From NCBI RefSeq assembly GCF_036057275.1, contig NZ_CP107945.1, positions 5,394,001 through 5,458,000 of the forward strand: a stretch of DNA of 64,000 nt. Reading direction: 5' to 3'. The position numbers and the translations under genes were made by a program. Shown here piece after piece: positions 1 to 9,842 of this stretch. Each line of letters opens with the position of its first letter. Position 1 is the stretch's first letter. The notes under the pieces are model-generated. The model was not told where the DNA came from. It made no database searches and was given only the letters and a program-made list of their open reading frames with translations. This DNA comes from Streptomyces sp. NBC_00390 (GTDB lineage Bacteria > Actinomycetota > Actinomycetes > Streptomycetales > Streptomycetaceae).

Positions 1-334
1 CCACCGACGGAGCGTCCTCGTCCCAGGCGCCGTCAGCGCTGACGGTCCGGGAGCCGCGCAGGGTCGGGGTGCCGCGCTGCAGCAGGATGTCCTTCACGGT
101 CAGCGGCACCCCGTCCAGCAGCCCCAGCGTCTCCCTGCGGTGCCACCGGCGCGCCGACGCCTCCGCCTCTGCCAGCGCCCCCTCGGGGTCGATCCGGACG
201 AAGGCGTTCACCAGGGGCTGCACCACCTCCGCCCGCTCCAGCGCCGCTCGCGTCGCGTCGACGGGGGAGAAGTCGCCCTGGGCGTAGCCGGCCAGCAGTT
301 GGCGTGCGGTGAGATCAGTCAGCGGACTTGTCAT
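1..334 (-). CDS. Amidase (amidase-signature family), N-terminal part only
   Basis: The gene runs off the left edge; 111 codons are visible from an ATG at 334. The protein begins MTSPLTDLTARQL and contains the phrases VNAFVRIDPEGAL and GLLDGVPLTVKDI. These are typical of the N-terminus of amidase-signature hydrolases (GatA/AtzF-like), where the lysine of VKD is the first residue of the Ser-Ser-Lys catalytic triad. The rest of the triad would lie outside the window. The start overlaps the 3' end of the upstream hydroxyacid dehydrogenase gene by 20 bases on the same strand, so the two are very likely co-transcribed and translationally coupled. The substrate cannot be told from this fragment. Confidence 0.8.
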   Translation of the reverse strand, partial: MTSPLTDLTARQLLAGYAQGDFSPVDATRAALERAEVVQPLVNAFVRIDPEGALAEAEASARRWHRRETLGLLDGVPLTVKDILLQRGTPTLRGSRTVSADGAWDEDAPSV

Positions 335-1277
335 GCATGGGGACGTACCCACGTTTCTTGTCGACCACGTTCGGGAGCTGCTTTCCGGCCAGCCACAGCT
401 CGAACAGCTCGACGAACTGCTCGCCGAGCCGGTCGCGCCAGCCGACCGTGTCGCCGCTCATGTGCGGCGAGACGATCAGTCCCGGTACGTCCCACAGCGG
501 GCTGTCGGGCGTGAGCGGCTCTTGGTCGAAGACGTCGAGCGCCGCTCCCGCCAGCCACCGGTTCCTGAGCGCCGCGACCAGCGCCTCCTCGACGACCAAC
601 GGGCCGCGCCCCACGTTGATGAACCGGGCCGAGGGCTGCAGAAGACCGAAGCGCCGCGCGTCGAACATGGCGCGGGTGTCGTCGGTGAGCGGCGCCGCGC
701 ACACCACCCAGTCGGCGCGGATCAGCAGCCGGTCGAGATCGGCCACGCCGTGGACGCCGGGACGGGGGGTGCGGCCCACGACCGCGGTCCGTACGCCCAG
801 TGCATCGAGCGTGCGGGCCACGGCACGCCCGATGGGGCCCGCGCCGACGACCGTCGCCCGGGTCCCGGCCACCGGCAGACCCTCGCGGTGGCGCCAGCGC
901 CGCTGCCGTTGCAGCTCCAGCGTGCCGGGCAGATCCTTGGCCATGGCGAGCACCAGCGCGGCCACGTACTCGGCGATCGGCTGGTCGAAGATGCCGCGGG
1001 CGTTGGTCACCAGGGTGTCGGACTCCACCAGCTCGGGGCAGAGCAGCCGGTCCACTCCCGCACTCGGGGTGTGCACCCAGCGCGGCCGGGGACCCTCACC
1101 GGGCCAGGCGCGCCGGAGCGCGTCGGAGGTGAAGTCCCACATCAACAGGGCGTCCGCGTACGGCAGTCGGGCCGCGAGCGAGTCCTCGTCGGTGTACTCG
1201 ACACGCGCCCGTCCGGTCAGCCGGCCCAGTCGGGGCGGGGGATCCGCGGCCAGGACGAGAAGGGTGGGTTCGGACAT
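315..1277 (-). CDS. D-2-hydroxyacid dehydrogenase (NAD-dependent)
   Basis: The product is 320 aa from an ATG at 1277 (MSEPTLLVLAADPP). An upstream extension to 1373 is open but reads as non-coding. It shows the NAD-binding GAGPIGRAVARTL glycine motif, the FINVGRGPLVVEEAL segment, ALDVFDQEPL and the active-site SPHMSG histidine region of the D-isomer-specific 2-hydroxyacid dehydrogenase family. Such enzymes interconvert 2-keto acids and D-2-hydroxy acids in the cytoplasm. Its stop codon lies inside the following amidase gene (20-base overlap). The divergent neighbour is an Asp/Glu-racemase-fold enzyme, so the block probably degrades a small acid or amide. The exact substrate is unknown. Confidence 0.85.
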   Translation of the reverse strand: MSEPTLLVLAADPPPRLGRLTGRARVEYTDEDSLAARLPYADALLMWDFTSDALRRAWPGEGPRPRWVHTPSAGVDRLLCPELVESDTLVTNARGIFDQPIAEYVAALVLAMAKDLPGTLELQRQRRWRHREGLPVAGTRATVVGAGPIGRAVARTLDALGVRTAVVGRTPRPGVHGVADLDRLLIRADWVVCAAPLTDDTRAMFDARRFGLLQPSARFINVGRGPLVVEEALVAALRNRWLAGAALDVFDQEPLTPDSPLWDVPGLIVSPHMSGDTVGWRDRLGEQFVELFELWLAGKQLPNVVDKKRGYVPMHDKSAD

Positions 1278-1350
1278 CAGGCGGGACCCGTTTCGTAGGG
1301 GGCACCTCCCGAGGCCGGCAGGGCTACGGGGGGAGTCTGACATGTACGGA

Positions 1351-1380
1351 TTGACCCACGCTCGCACCCGCACCTACCGT
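1351..1380 (+). promoter_or_regulatory. Putative sigma-70-type promoter for the isomerase operon
   Basis: TTGACC at 1351-1356 and TACCGT at 1375-1380 are separated by 18 bases. They lie in the 131-base gap between divergent genes, 28 bases before the next ATG at 1409. Inferred from consensus only. Confidence 0.4.
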
Positions 1381-1408
1381 CGTCAACAAGACGCCAAGGG
1401 GGCCTGCG

Positions 1409-2230
1409 ATGGATGTCTCCTTTCTCGGCGGACCACAGCCGCAGCACGGTGTCGGCGTGGTCGCCCCGTTCGATTTCGCGCTGGACCGGGAGCTGTGGCG
1501 GTGGGTGCCCGACGCGGTGTCCCTGCGCCTGACCCGTACCCCGTACGTCCCGGTCGGGGTCTCGCTCGATCTGGCCCGGATGGTCAGCGAGCACGAGACG
1601 CTGCGTGAGGCGGTGCGGGCGCTCAGTGCGTCCGAGCCCGAGGTCGTCGCGTATGCGTGTACCTCGGGCAGTTTTGTGGGCGGCCTCGCCGGGGAACGCG
1701 CGATGTGCGAGGTGATGAGCTCGGAAGGGGAGGTGCCCTCGCTGACCACCTCCGGCGCTCTGCTCGACGCACTCGACGAGCTCGGCGCCGGCCGTATCGC
1801 CCTGGTCACGCCCTATACGGAGTCGGTCACCCGGTCACTGGAGGACTATCTGGGAGAAGCTGGGGTCACGGTCACGGGCCGCGCCTTCCTGGGGCTGACC
1901 CGGCACATCTGGAAGGTGCCGTACCGGTCGGTGGTGGACATGGCGCGCCAGGCGGTCGTCGGAGCGGCGGACGCCCTGTTCATCAGCTGCACCAATCTGC
2001 CGACGTACGACGCGATTCCGCAACTGGAGGCCGAGCTGAGAATGCCCGTGCTGTCGGCCAACCAGGTGACCATGTGGGCCGCGCTGCGGACCATCGGGGT
2101 GCATGCGGTCGGCCCGTACCAGGCGCTGCTGCTCCAGCCCGGTACCGGGCCCGAGGTGCCGGACGAGGTGCCGCCCCCGGCCCCCGGCGCTCTGCCCGCA
2201 CAGCCCGAAGAACAGGAAGGATGGACATGA
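1409..2230 (+). CDS. Maleate isomerase / arylmalonate decarboxylase-family protein (two-cysteine type)
   Basis: A 273-aa cytoplasmic protein of the Asp/Glu racemase superfamily, closest in feel to maleate cis-trans isomerases. Both family cysteines are visible: C84 in the ACTSGSF motif and C194 in ISCTNLP. In this superfamily the two cysteines face each other across the active site and act as acid and base or nucleophile. AAGGGGG precedes the ATG at 1409. The gene ends in a 4-base ATGA overlap with a related gene, so the two proteins are probably made together and may act as a pair. The substrate is not determined by sequence; maleate or a 2-substituted malonate are possibilities. Confidence 0.75.
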   Translation: MDVSFLGGPQPQHGVGVVAPFDFALDRELWRWVPDAVSLRLTRTPYVPVGVSLDLARMVSEHETLREAVRALSASEPEVVAYACTSGSFVGGLAGERAMCEVMSSEGEVPSLTTSGALLDALDELGAGRIALVTPYTESVTRSLEDYLGEAGVTVTGRAFLGLTRHIWKVPYRSVVDMARQAVVGAADALFISCTNLPTYDAIPQLEAELRMPVLSANQVTMWAALRTIGVHAVGPYQALLLQPGTGPEVPDEVPPPAPGALPAQPEEQEGWT

Positions 2231-2967
2231 CGTCGGTCGGACTCCTCTACCCGGGACACTCGGCAGAGGACGACTATCCACGGATCGCGGTTCTGCTCGA
2301 CAGCGACATCCGGTTGCCGATCTTCCACACCGACATCGGCGAGGACGCGCACCGGGTGGACGCACTCATGGAGATGGGTTCCCCGGCGCGGCTCGCGGCC
2401 GGGGTCGAGGAGCTGCGGCTGGCGGGAGCCGAGACCCTCATGTGGGCCTGCACCAGCGGCAGCTTCGTGCGCGGCTGGGACGGCGCGCACGAGCAGACGC
2501 GCGAGCTGGCGAAAGCGGCGGGGCTGCCGGCGTCCAGCACCTCCTTCGCCTTCGCGCACGCCGCACAGGACCTGGGTGTCGGGCGGGTCGCCGTCGCGGC
2601 GACGTACCCGCAGGACATCACCGCGTCGTTCGCCGGCTTCCTGCGCGCGGCCGGCATCGAGGTGAGCGCGATGCGGGCGAGCGGGATCGTCACGGCGGCC
2701 GAGGTCGGCACATGGGGGCGCGAGCAGGTGCTGGAGCTGGCGCGCGCGGGCGACCGCCCGGACGCCGAGGCGGTGCTGCTGCCGGACACGGCCCTGCACA
2801 CCGTGGCCCATCTGGAGGAGCTGGAGGAGACGCTGGGCAAACCGGTGCTGACGGCGAATCAGGTGACGGTGTGGGAGGGGCTGCGGCTGGCGGACCGCCG
2901 TGTGTGGGCCGAAGGCATGGGCACGCTGTTCGCCCGCCCGGAGGACCGGGAGTGGGTCCCGGCATGA
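2227..2967 (+). CDS. Maleate isomerase-like paralogue lacking the second active-site cysteine
   Basis: A 246-aa relative of the preceding gene. The start is taken at 2227, where ATGA overlaps the upstream stop and AGGAAGG sits 6 bases before it; an in-frame ATG at 2221 is the alternative. It keeps the first cysteine (C75 in WACTSGSF). At the place of the second, the aligned segment AEAVLLPDTALHT has aspartate D187 where its neighbour has cysteine in ADALFISCTNLPT. The spacing between the two positions is similar in both proteins (110 and 112 residues). A one-cysteine member could be a decarboxylase-like or lyase-like enzyme, or a partner subunit. Function beyond the superfamily is inference. 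Confidence 0.7.
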   Translation: MTSVGLLYPGHSAEDDYPRIAVLLDSDIRLPIFHTDIGEDAHRVDALMEMGSPARLAAGVEELRLAGAETLMWACTSGSFVRGWDGAHEQTRELAKAAGLPASSTSFAFAHAAQDLGVGRVAVAATYPQDITASFAGFLRAAGIEVSAMRASGIVTAAEVGTWGREQVLELARAGDRPDAEAVLLPDTALHTVAHLEELEETLGKPVLTANQVTVWEGLRLADRRVWAEGMGTLFARPEDREWVPA

Positions 2968-3043
2968 GGTCCCGGGAATAAAACGGAGAGGCCCTCCTGT
3001 TGGGTGCGGACGTACGTACGACATCCCGCAGGAGGACCCACCC

Positions 3044-4117
3044 GTGGACGAGATCCGAGGCGCGGCGGCCGGCACCGCCCCCGTACCGCTGTCCGTGCTC
3101 GACCTGGTCACCGTCGGCAGCGGCCGCACGGCGGCCGAGGCCCTGCGGACCAGTGTGGACATCGTCAGGCTCGCCGAGGCCCGCGGTTTCCACCGGCACT
3201 GGGTCGCCGAGCATCACTCGATGCCGGGTGTCGCCTCCTCGTCGCCGGCGGTGATCCTCGCCCATCTCGCCGCCCACACCGAGCGGATCCGGCTCGGGTC
3301 GGGCGGTGTGATGCTCCCGAACCACGCGCCCCTCGTGATCGCCGAACAGTTCGGCACGCTGGAGGCGCTCGCACCGGGCCGCATCGACCTGGGCCTCGGC
3401 CGCGCCCCCGGCACGGACGGCGGCACGGCCGCGGCACTGCGCCGCTCCGAGCGGCTTGCCGAAGGTGCCGACGACTTCCCGCAGCAGCTCGCCGAACTGA
3501 CCCGCTTCCTGGACGACGACTTCCCGGACGGCCACCGGTACGCACGGATCCATGCGGTCCCGGGGCCCGTGCAGGGCCCCACCCACCGCCCGCCGATCTG
3601 GCTGCTCGGCTCCTCCGGCTTCAGTGCCCGGCTGGCGGGCGTACTCGGCCTGCCCTTCGCCTTCGCCCATCACTTCTCCGCGCAGAACACGGTGCCGGCG
3701 CTCGACCTCTACCGCGAGAGCTTCCGTCCCTCGGCGCTGCTGGACGCCCCGTACGCGCTGATCGGAGTGTCCGCGCTCGCCGCGGACGACGAGAAGGAGG
3801 CACGCCGTCAGGTGCTGACCGGCGCGCTGTCCATGCTCCGGCTGCGCAGCGGCCGGCCCGGGCTGATCCCGACGCCGCAGGAGGCGGAGGCGTATCCGTT
3901 CAGCGTGCCGGAGAGGCAGTTCGTCGACAGCTGGCTGTCGAACATCGTGCACGGCACCGCGGACGAGGTACGTACCGGCCTGGACGACCTCCAGAAGCGA
4001 ACCGGAGCCGACGAACTGATGCTCACGGCCAACGCGCACAGCGGGGACGCACGGCTGCGCAGCTACGAACTGATCGCCGACGCCTATGAATTGCCCGGTG
4101 GAGTGGTTCGTTCCTGA
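3044..4117 (+). CDS. LLM-class flavin-dependent oxidoreductase
   Basis: A 357-aa protein of the bacterial luciferase-like monooxygenase fold. The start is GTG at 3044, behind GCAGGAGGACCC. Typical features are VPLSVLDLVTVGSGRT at the N-terminus, the HRHWVAEHHSMPG segment, IRLGSGGVMLPNH, the long GRIDLGLGRAPGTDG loop and PPIWLLGSSGFSA. This is the group often annotated MsnO8-like, which uses FMNH2 (or F420-type) chemistry with oxygen. It lies 76 bases after the isomerase pair on the same strand and is followed at once by a strong terminator, so it may be the last gene of that unit. The substrate is unknown. Confidence 0.8.
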   Translation: MDEIRGAAAGTAPVPLSVLDLVTVGSGRTAAEALRTSVDIVRLAEARGFHRHWVAEHHSMPGVASSSPAVILAHLAAHTERIRLGSGGVMLPNHAPLVIAEQFGTLEALAPGRIDLGLGRAPGTDGGTAAALRRSERLAEGADDFPQQLAELTRFLDDDFPDGHRYARIHAVPGPVQGPTHRPPIWLLGSSGFSARLAGVLGLPFAFAHHFSAQNTVPALDLYRESFRPSALLDAPYALIGVSALAADDEKEARRQVLTGALSMLRLRSGRPGLIPTPQEAEAYPFSVPERQFVDSWLSNIVHGTADEVRTGLDDLQKRTGADELMLTANAHSGDARLRSYELIADAYELPGGVVRS

Positions 4118-4149
4118 ACCGCTCCGCCACGGCTCCTTAAAGCCGGCTT

Positions 4150-4184
4150 AAGCCGCTCGTCACCGATGGTGGCGAGCGGCTTTT
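4150..4184 (+). terminator. Rho-independent terminator after the oxidoreductase gene
   Basis: AAGCCGCTCGTCACC pairs with GGTGGCGAGCGGCTT (15 bp, one G-T pair) around a GAT loop and is followed by TTTT. It closes the upstream unit before the chitinase control region. Confidence 0.85.
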
Positions 4185-4225
4185 CGTCATGGGTGCACGC
4201 CTCTGACAGGCGGTTTTTGGCTCAA

Positions 4226-4257
4226 ATTGGTCTAGTCCTCATTTGGTGCAGACCATT
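4226..4257 (+). promoter_or_regulatory. Two tandem DasR-like (dre) operator sites upstream of chitinase
   Basis: ATTGGTCTAGTCCTCA (4226-4241) and TTTGGTGCAGACCATT (4242-4257) sit head to tail. Each is a partial match (about 10-11 of 16) to the dre consensus ACTGGTCTAGACCAGT recalled for the GntR-family regulator DasR. The TGGTCTAGTCC / TGGTGCAGACCA repeat is also the classic direct repeat of Streptomyces chitinase promoters. The second copy abuts the probable -35 element, fitting repression relieved by glucosamine-6-phosphate. Confidence 0.75.
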
Positions 4258-4285
4258 GACGCGGACTTTGCGCGACGGCTATCTC
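4256..4285 (+). promoter_or_regulatory. Putative chitinase promoter
   Basis: TTGACG at 4256-4261 and TATCTC at 4280-4285 are 18 bases apart, directly downstream of and overlapping the second dre-like site. Confidence 0.45.
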
Positions 4286-4325
4286 TTCTTCAACTCCCTT
4301 ACTGCGCACCCCCCGGAGGCAGCAC

Positions 4326-6035
<1,710 letters not shown>

Positions 6036-6080
6036 CCCGCTGAGCCTCCGTCCCGCCGACCTCCAGGCCCCCCACGGTCC

Positions 6081-6117
6081 GCCGCCCCCGCCGGAAGTCC
6101 CTGCCGGCGGGGGCGGC
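6081..6117. terminator. Terminator between convergent chitinase and GGDEF-EAL genes
   Basis: GCCGCCCCCGCCGG pairs with CCGGCGGGGGCGGC around an 8-9-base loop. There is no clear T tail. Its position between two convergent genes fits bidirectional termination. Confidence 0.6.
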
Positions 6118-6156
6118 CGGGGTGGCGGCCCGGTGGCGGCCGCCGGCGGCCGGTGC

Positions 6157-7989
6157 TCAGTGCGAGGTCGCCGCGTGGATCGCCTGCGGGCCCGCGCCCA
6201 GCATCTCCGCGATGCGCTCGGGGGGCACCGCTCGTGAGTACAGCCAGCCCTGGCCCGTGTCACAGCCGATGCTGCGCAGCCTCGAGGCCTGGCCCGAGGT
6301 CTCCACGCACTCCGCGGTGACCGTGAGGCCCAGCCGGTGCGCCAGGTCCACCAGCGCCTCGACGATGGTCTCGTCGGCGGGGTTGGCGTGCGCCTCGTCC
6401 TGGAATCCGCGGACAAACGTTCCGTCGAGCTTCAGTACGGATACCGGAAGCCGGCTCAGATAGGCGAGGTTCGAGTACCCGGTCCCGAAGTCGTCGATCG
6501 CGATGTGCACGCCCATGTCGCTGAGCGCCTGCAGGGCCTGCAACGGCCGGCCGGCCGACCCCATCACCGCGGACTCGGTGAGCTCCAACTGCAGCAGATA
6601 CGGCGGCAGCCCCGTCTCGGCCAGGATCTCCGCGACATCCGCGACCAGGTCGGAGTCCCAGACCTGCCGTACGGCGACATTGACACTGACGAACAGCGGG
6701 GGCACGTCCGGGTGGTCCAGCTGCCACTGACGCGCCTGGCGGCACGCGGTCCGCAGCACCCACTGTCCGAGCTGGACGATCGAGCCGTCCTCCTCGGCGA
6801 TCGCGACGAACCGATTCGGCGTGAGCGTGCCGAACTGCGGGTGATTCCAGCGCACCAGCGCCTCCACACCGCGCGTGACGCCGTCCGCGAGCCCCACCAG
6901 AGGCTGGTACTGCAGCTCGAACTCCCCGCGCTCGACGGCCGGCCGGAGCGTGGACGAGAGCGCCTGACGGGTCATGCGGTGCGCGTTGCGCTCGGGGTCG
7001 AAGAGGGTCCAGCGGGCCTTGCCGTCCTCCTTCGCCCAGTACAGCGTCGTGTCCGCGGCCTGCATCAGCCCCGTCGCGCTGGTCCCCGCCACCGCACGTT
7101 CCACCACCCCGATCGACGCCGAGACCGAGAGCCGCTGCCCGGACAGGTCGAACGGCTCCTGGAGCGCGGCCAGTACGGACCCGGCGAGATCGGCGAGCTG
7201 CTCGGTGCCGGTGGAGTCCTCGACCAGGATCGCGAACTCGTCCCCGCCGAGCCTGGCCACCAGATGACCGCCGCTGCGCCCGCAGCGGCTGCCCTCGGCG
7301 CAGGCTGCCAGCCGTGCCGCCACCTCGGCCAGCAGCCGGTCGCCGACCCGGTGGCCCAGGGTGTCGTTGACCGCCTTGAAACCGTCCAGGTCCAGGTAGC
7401 ACAGCCCGATCCGGCCGGTGGAGCCCTGCGCGTACGCCGAGGACTCCAGCGCGGACGACAGCCGTTCGAAGAACAGCGTGCGATTGGGCAGCCGGGTCAC
7501 CGGGTCGTGCATCTGCAGGTGACGCAGTCTGGCCTGCAGCTGTCTGCGGTCGCTGATGTCCGTGACGGCCAGCAGCACACTGCCGCCCTCGGCGACGGGG
7601 GTGACGCTGACCTCGGCCCACAGGGCCCGTCCGTCGGGGTGTTTGAGACGACGAGTGCAGCGGAAGCGGGAGCGGCTTCCGTGCAGCACTTCGCGGTACG
7701 CGTGCCAGGTGCGGGCGTCGGACGCGAGGTCGATGAGATCGGCCGCGTGCTGCCGGTGCAGCTCGGCCCGTTCCGTGCCCAGCAGCACGGCGAGCGCGTC
7801 GTTGGCGCTCACGACGACGCCTTCGTGGTCGATGACGGCCATCGCCAGCTGGGCCGTGTTGAACGCGGCCCGGTAGTCGCAGAGTTCGGCGGAGGTCAGG
7901 CCAGTGCCGTGACGCTCCGTGACCGACGGTCGGGCCCGGCGGGAGACTGCGACGCCCGCGGGCCCTGGTCCTTCGGAGGTTCCGCTCAC
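6157..7989 (-). CDS. PAS-GGDEF-EAL cyclic-di-GMP signalling protein
   Basis: A 610-aa protein without obvious membrane segments. The start is GTG at 7989, behind GGGAGTGAGC. A PAS/PAC domain covers about 35-165, including FNTAQLAMAVIDHEGVVVSA. A GGDEF domain follows (about 170-335) with DPVTRLPNRTLFFERL and an intact GGDEF. Then comes an EAL domain (about 345-600) with VEALVRWNHP, ELTESAVM and IDDFGTGYSNL. All three signature motifs are intact, so both diguanylate cyclase and phosphodiesterase activity are possible. The layout matches bifunctional RmdA-type proteins of Streptomyces, but I do not assign orthology. In this genus c-di-GMP acts through BldD to control development. Confidence 0.9.
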   Translation of the reverse strand: MSGTSEGPGPAGVAVSRRARPSVTERHGTGLTSAELCDYRAAFNTAQLAMAVIDHEGVVVSANDALAVLLGTERAELHRQHAADLIDLASDARTWHAYREVLHGSRSRFRCTRRLKHPDGRALWAEVSVTPVAEGGSVLLAVTDISDRRQLQARLRHLQMHDPVTRLPNRTLFFERLSSALESSAYAQGSTGRIGLCYLDLDGFKAVNDTLGHRVGDRLLAEVAARLAACAEGSRCGRSGGHLVARLGGDEFAILVEDSTGTEQLADLAGSVLAALQEPFDLSGQRLSVSASIGVVERAVAGTSATGLMQAADTTLYWAKEDGKARWTLFDPERNAHRMTRQALSSTLRPAVERGEFELQYQPLVGLADGVTRGVEALVRWNHPQFGTLTPNRFVAIAEEDGSIVQLGQWVLRTACRQARQWQLDHPDVPPLFVSVNVAVRQVWDSDLVADVAEILAETGLPPYLLQLELTESAVMGSAGRPLQALQALSDMGVHIAIDDFGTGYSNLAYLSRLPVSVLKLDGTFVRGFQDEAHANPADETIVEALVDLAHRLGLTVTAECVETSGQASRLRSIGCDTGQGWLYSRAVPPERIAEMLGAGPQAIHAATSH

Positions 7990-8389
7990 CGCTCACTCCC
8001 GCAGTGCAGTTGTGTCGAACAGGGTCGTACAGATGTGGTCGGCGGATGGCCGACCCACACATCGGCGAAGAAATCCGGGAAGAACTCGGGGAAAGTGTGC
8101 CGATCATAGAGGCTGCCGCCGGAGCCCTTCCAGCTTCGCCGTCGTGGGGCAGGCCACTCGTGGGCGCTCATGACCAACGGACGATCGTTTCTGCACGGGT
8201 GTGAACCGGGGTCGACACCGTTCTGACCGAATGTGACGTTCAGTGAGCCATCGGAGTGTCGGCGCATACCGGCTCGATCTCGGGGCGGTGTCGGGCCGGT
8301 CACCCAGGTGGTGCAGCGCAGCAGGGCGTACCGCCATAAACCGGCACAGGGTGGTTGTGGTGTCCCGCATTCCCGAGCCGGAGGTCCAT
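7990..8389. other. Divergent intergenic region
   Basis: These 400 bases separate the GGDEF-EAL gene (leftward) from the M6 metalloprotease gene (rightward). I see no credible coding sequence, RNA or clean operator. It must hold both promoters. Confidence 0.5.
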
Positions 8390-9658
8390 GTGGAGGGTCA
8401 GCAGCCGTCCGAGGGAACACCCGGGAGAGTGGAACGAGTGCGTCTTCGCAGCGCCGCAGCCGCACTCACCTCTCTGATGGCGTTCACCGCGACCTCCCTC
8501 GTCGCGGGCCCCGCGGTGGCCGACGCGACGGCCGGGCCCTGCGCGCTGCCCCGCACCTCCGCCCACCACTCCCTCGGCCTGGACACCTGGAACGGCTCCT
8601 ACACGCGGCCGGACGCCACCCTCGACGCGGTCATGATCTTCCTGTCGTTCCCGGACTCCGCGCCGCTGAGCACGCCCGACGAGCTCGTCGGCGACCACTT
8701 CCCGGCCACCGGCGACTTCTTCCGGCGCGCTTCGTACGGCCGGTCCCAGCTGCGCGTGCACCCGCTCGGCGCGTGGCTGCAGATGCCGGAGTCGTCGACC
8801 GCGTACGGGATACAGCGTGACTGGGACCCCGGGCGGCGCGGCACCTATCTGCACGACGCCGTCACCGCCGCCGACCCGACGGTCGACTTCTCGGTGTACG
8901 ACATCGTCTATCTGGTCGCCGACCCGGACGCCCCCGGTGTCGACTCCGACGCCACCAAGGTCGTCAACTTCGACCGGCCGATGAAGGCCGACGGCACCGA
9001 CATCAAGCGGGTCGTCACGGTCTTCGAACGCCACCCGCCGGACCGGAACGTGCTCGCCCACGAGACCGGGCACGTCTTCGACCTGCCGGACCTCTACCAC
9101 CGGCCCATGGACGGCAAGGGCGACTGGGACACCTACGTCGGCGACTGGGATGTGATGGGCAGCCAGTTCGGCCTGGCACCGGACCTGTTCGGCTGGCACA
9201 AGTGGAAGCTCGGCTGGCTCGGCGGTGACGAGGTGCGCTGCATCACCGGCGGGGGGCACGGCGGGAAGCTGGTCACCCTGGAGCCGCTGGCGGCGGCGCC
9301 CGTGCGCGGCACCAGTCTCGGTACGCGGCTCGTGGTCGTCCGGACCGGTGAGAGCACCGCCCTCGCCATCGAGGCGCGCGGCGCCACCGGCAACGACCAG
9401 GACACCTGCACCGAGGGCATTCTGCTCTACCGCGTCCAGGCCGAGGCAGGCTCGGGCGGCGGTCCGATCGAGGTGATCGACACCCATCCGGAGTCCGACG
9501 CGTGCTGGGACGAGTCGGTCTACCCGGCGCTCGCGGACGCGCCGCTGCGGGTGGGGGAGACGTACACGATGCCGGGAGAGCCGGGCGGGCGGATCCAGGT
9601 GGAGGTAGTGGACCGGGCGCGTACCGGCGCGTGGACGATCAGGATCGCGACGGCGTAG
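8390..9658 (+). CDS. Secreted M6-family metalloprotease
   Basis: About 422 aa. GTG at 8390 is chosen because GGAGG lies 5 bases before it; GTG at 8438 is the alternative. A signal peptide includes LTSLMAFTATSLVAGPAVADA. The zinc-binding motif HETGH (H224, E225, H228) lies in NVLAHETGHVFDLPDLY, followed by WDVMGSQFG with the methionine of the expected Met-turn. These are hallmarks of M6 (immune-inhibitor-A-like) metalloproteases. The C-terminal half is a beta-rich domain ending GAWTIRIATA. The enzyme should degrade extracellular protein. It stands alone between its own promoter region and a tRNA gene. Confidence 0.85.
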   Translation: MEGQQPSEGTPGRVERVRLRSAAAALTSLMAFTATSLVAGPAVADATAGPCALPRTSAHHSLGLDTWNGSYTRPDATLDAVMIFLSFPDSAPLSTPDELVGDHFPATGDFFRRASYGRSQLRVHPLGAWLQMPESSTAYGIQRDWDPGRRGTYLHDAVTAADPTVDFSVYDIVYLVADPDAPGVDSDATKVVNFDRPMKADGTDIKRVVTVFERHPPDRNVLAHETGHVFDLPDLYHRPMDGKGDWDTYVGDWDVMGSQFGLAPDLFGWHKWKLGWLGGDEVRCITGGGHGGKLVTLEPLAAAPVRGTSLGTRLVVVRTGESTALAIEARGATGNDQDTCTEGILLYRVQAEAGSGGGPIEVIDTHPESDACWDESVYPALADAPLRVGETYTMPGEPGGRIQVEVVDRARTGAWTIRIATA

Positions 9659-9728
9659 AGACGCGATCGCGCGGACATGCGGTGGCCCGGACACACGGTG
9701 GCGTGGACATACGAGTGCGCAGACATGC

Positions 9729-9760
9729 GAAAAGACCCCCCGCTCGCGCGAGAGGCCTTT
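9729..9760 (-). terminator. Terminator downstream of tRNA-Lys
   Basis: Read leftward, AAAAGGCC and GGTCTTTT form a stem (one G-T pair) with a GC-rich loop, ending in TTTT. It also faces the end of the metalloprotease gene. Confidence 0.6.
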
Positions 9761-9768
9761 TCCGTCTG

Positions 9769-9842
9769 TGCGCCGCCAGGGACTCGAACCCCGGACCCGC
9801 TGATTAAGAGTCAGCTGCTCTAACCAACTGAGCTAGCGGCGC
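9769..9842 (-). tRNA. tRNA-Lys (anticodon CTT)
   Basis: The 74-base cloverleaf can be folded by eye. The acceptor stem is GCGCCGC/GCGGCGC with discriminator A. The D-arm contains TAGCTCAGTTGGTTAGAGC. The anticodon stem GCTGA/TCAGC carries the loop CTCTTAA, anticodon CTT. The T-arm contains GGTTCGAGTCC. The CCA end is not encoded. Confidence 0.97.
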
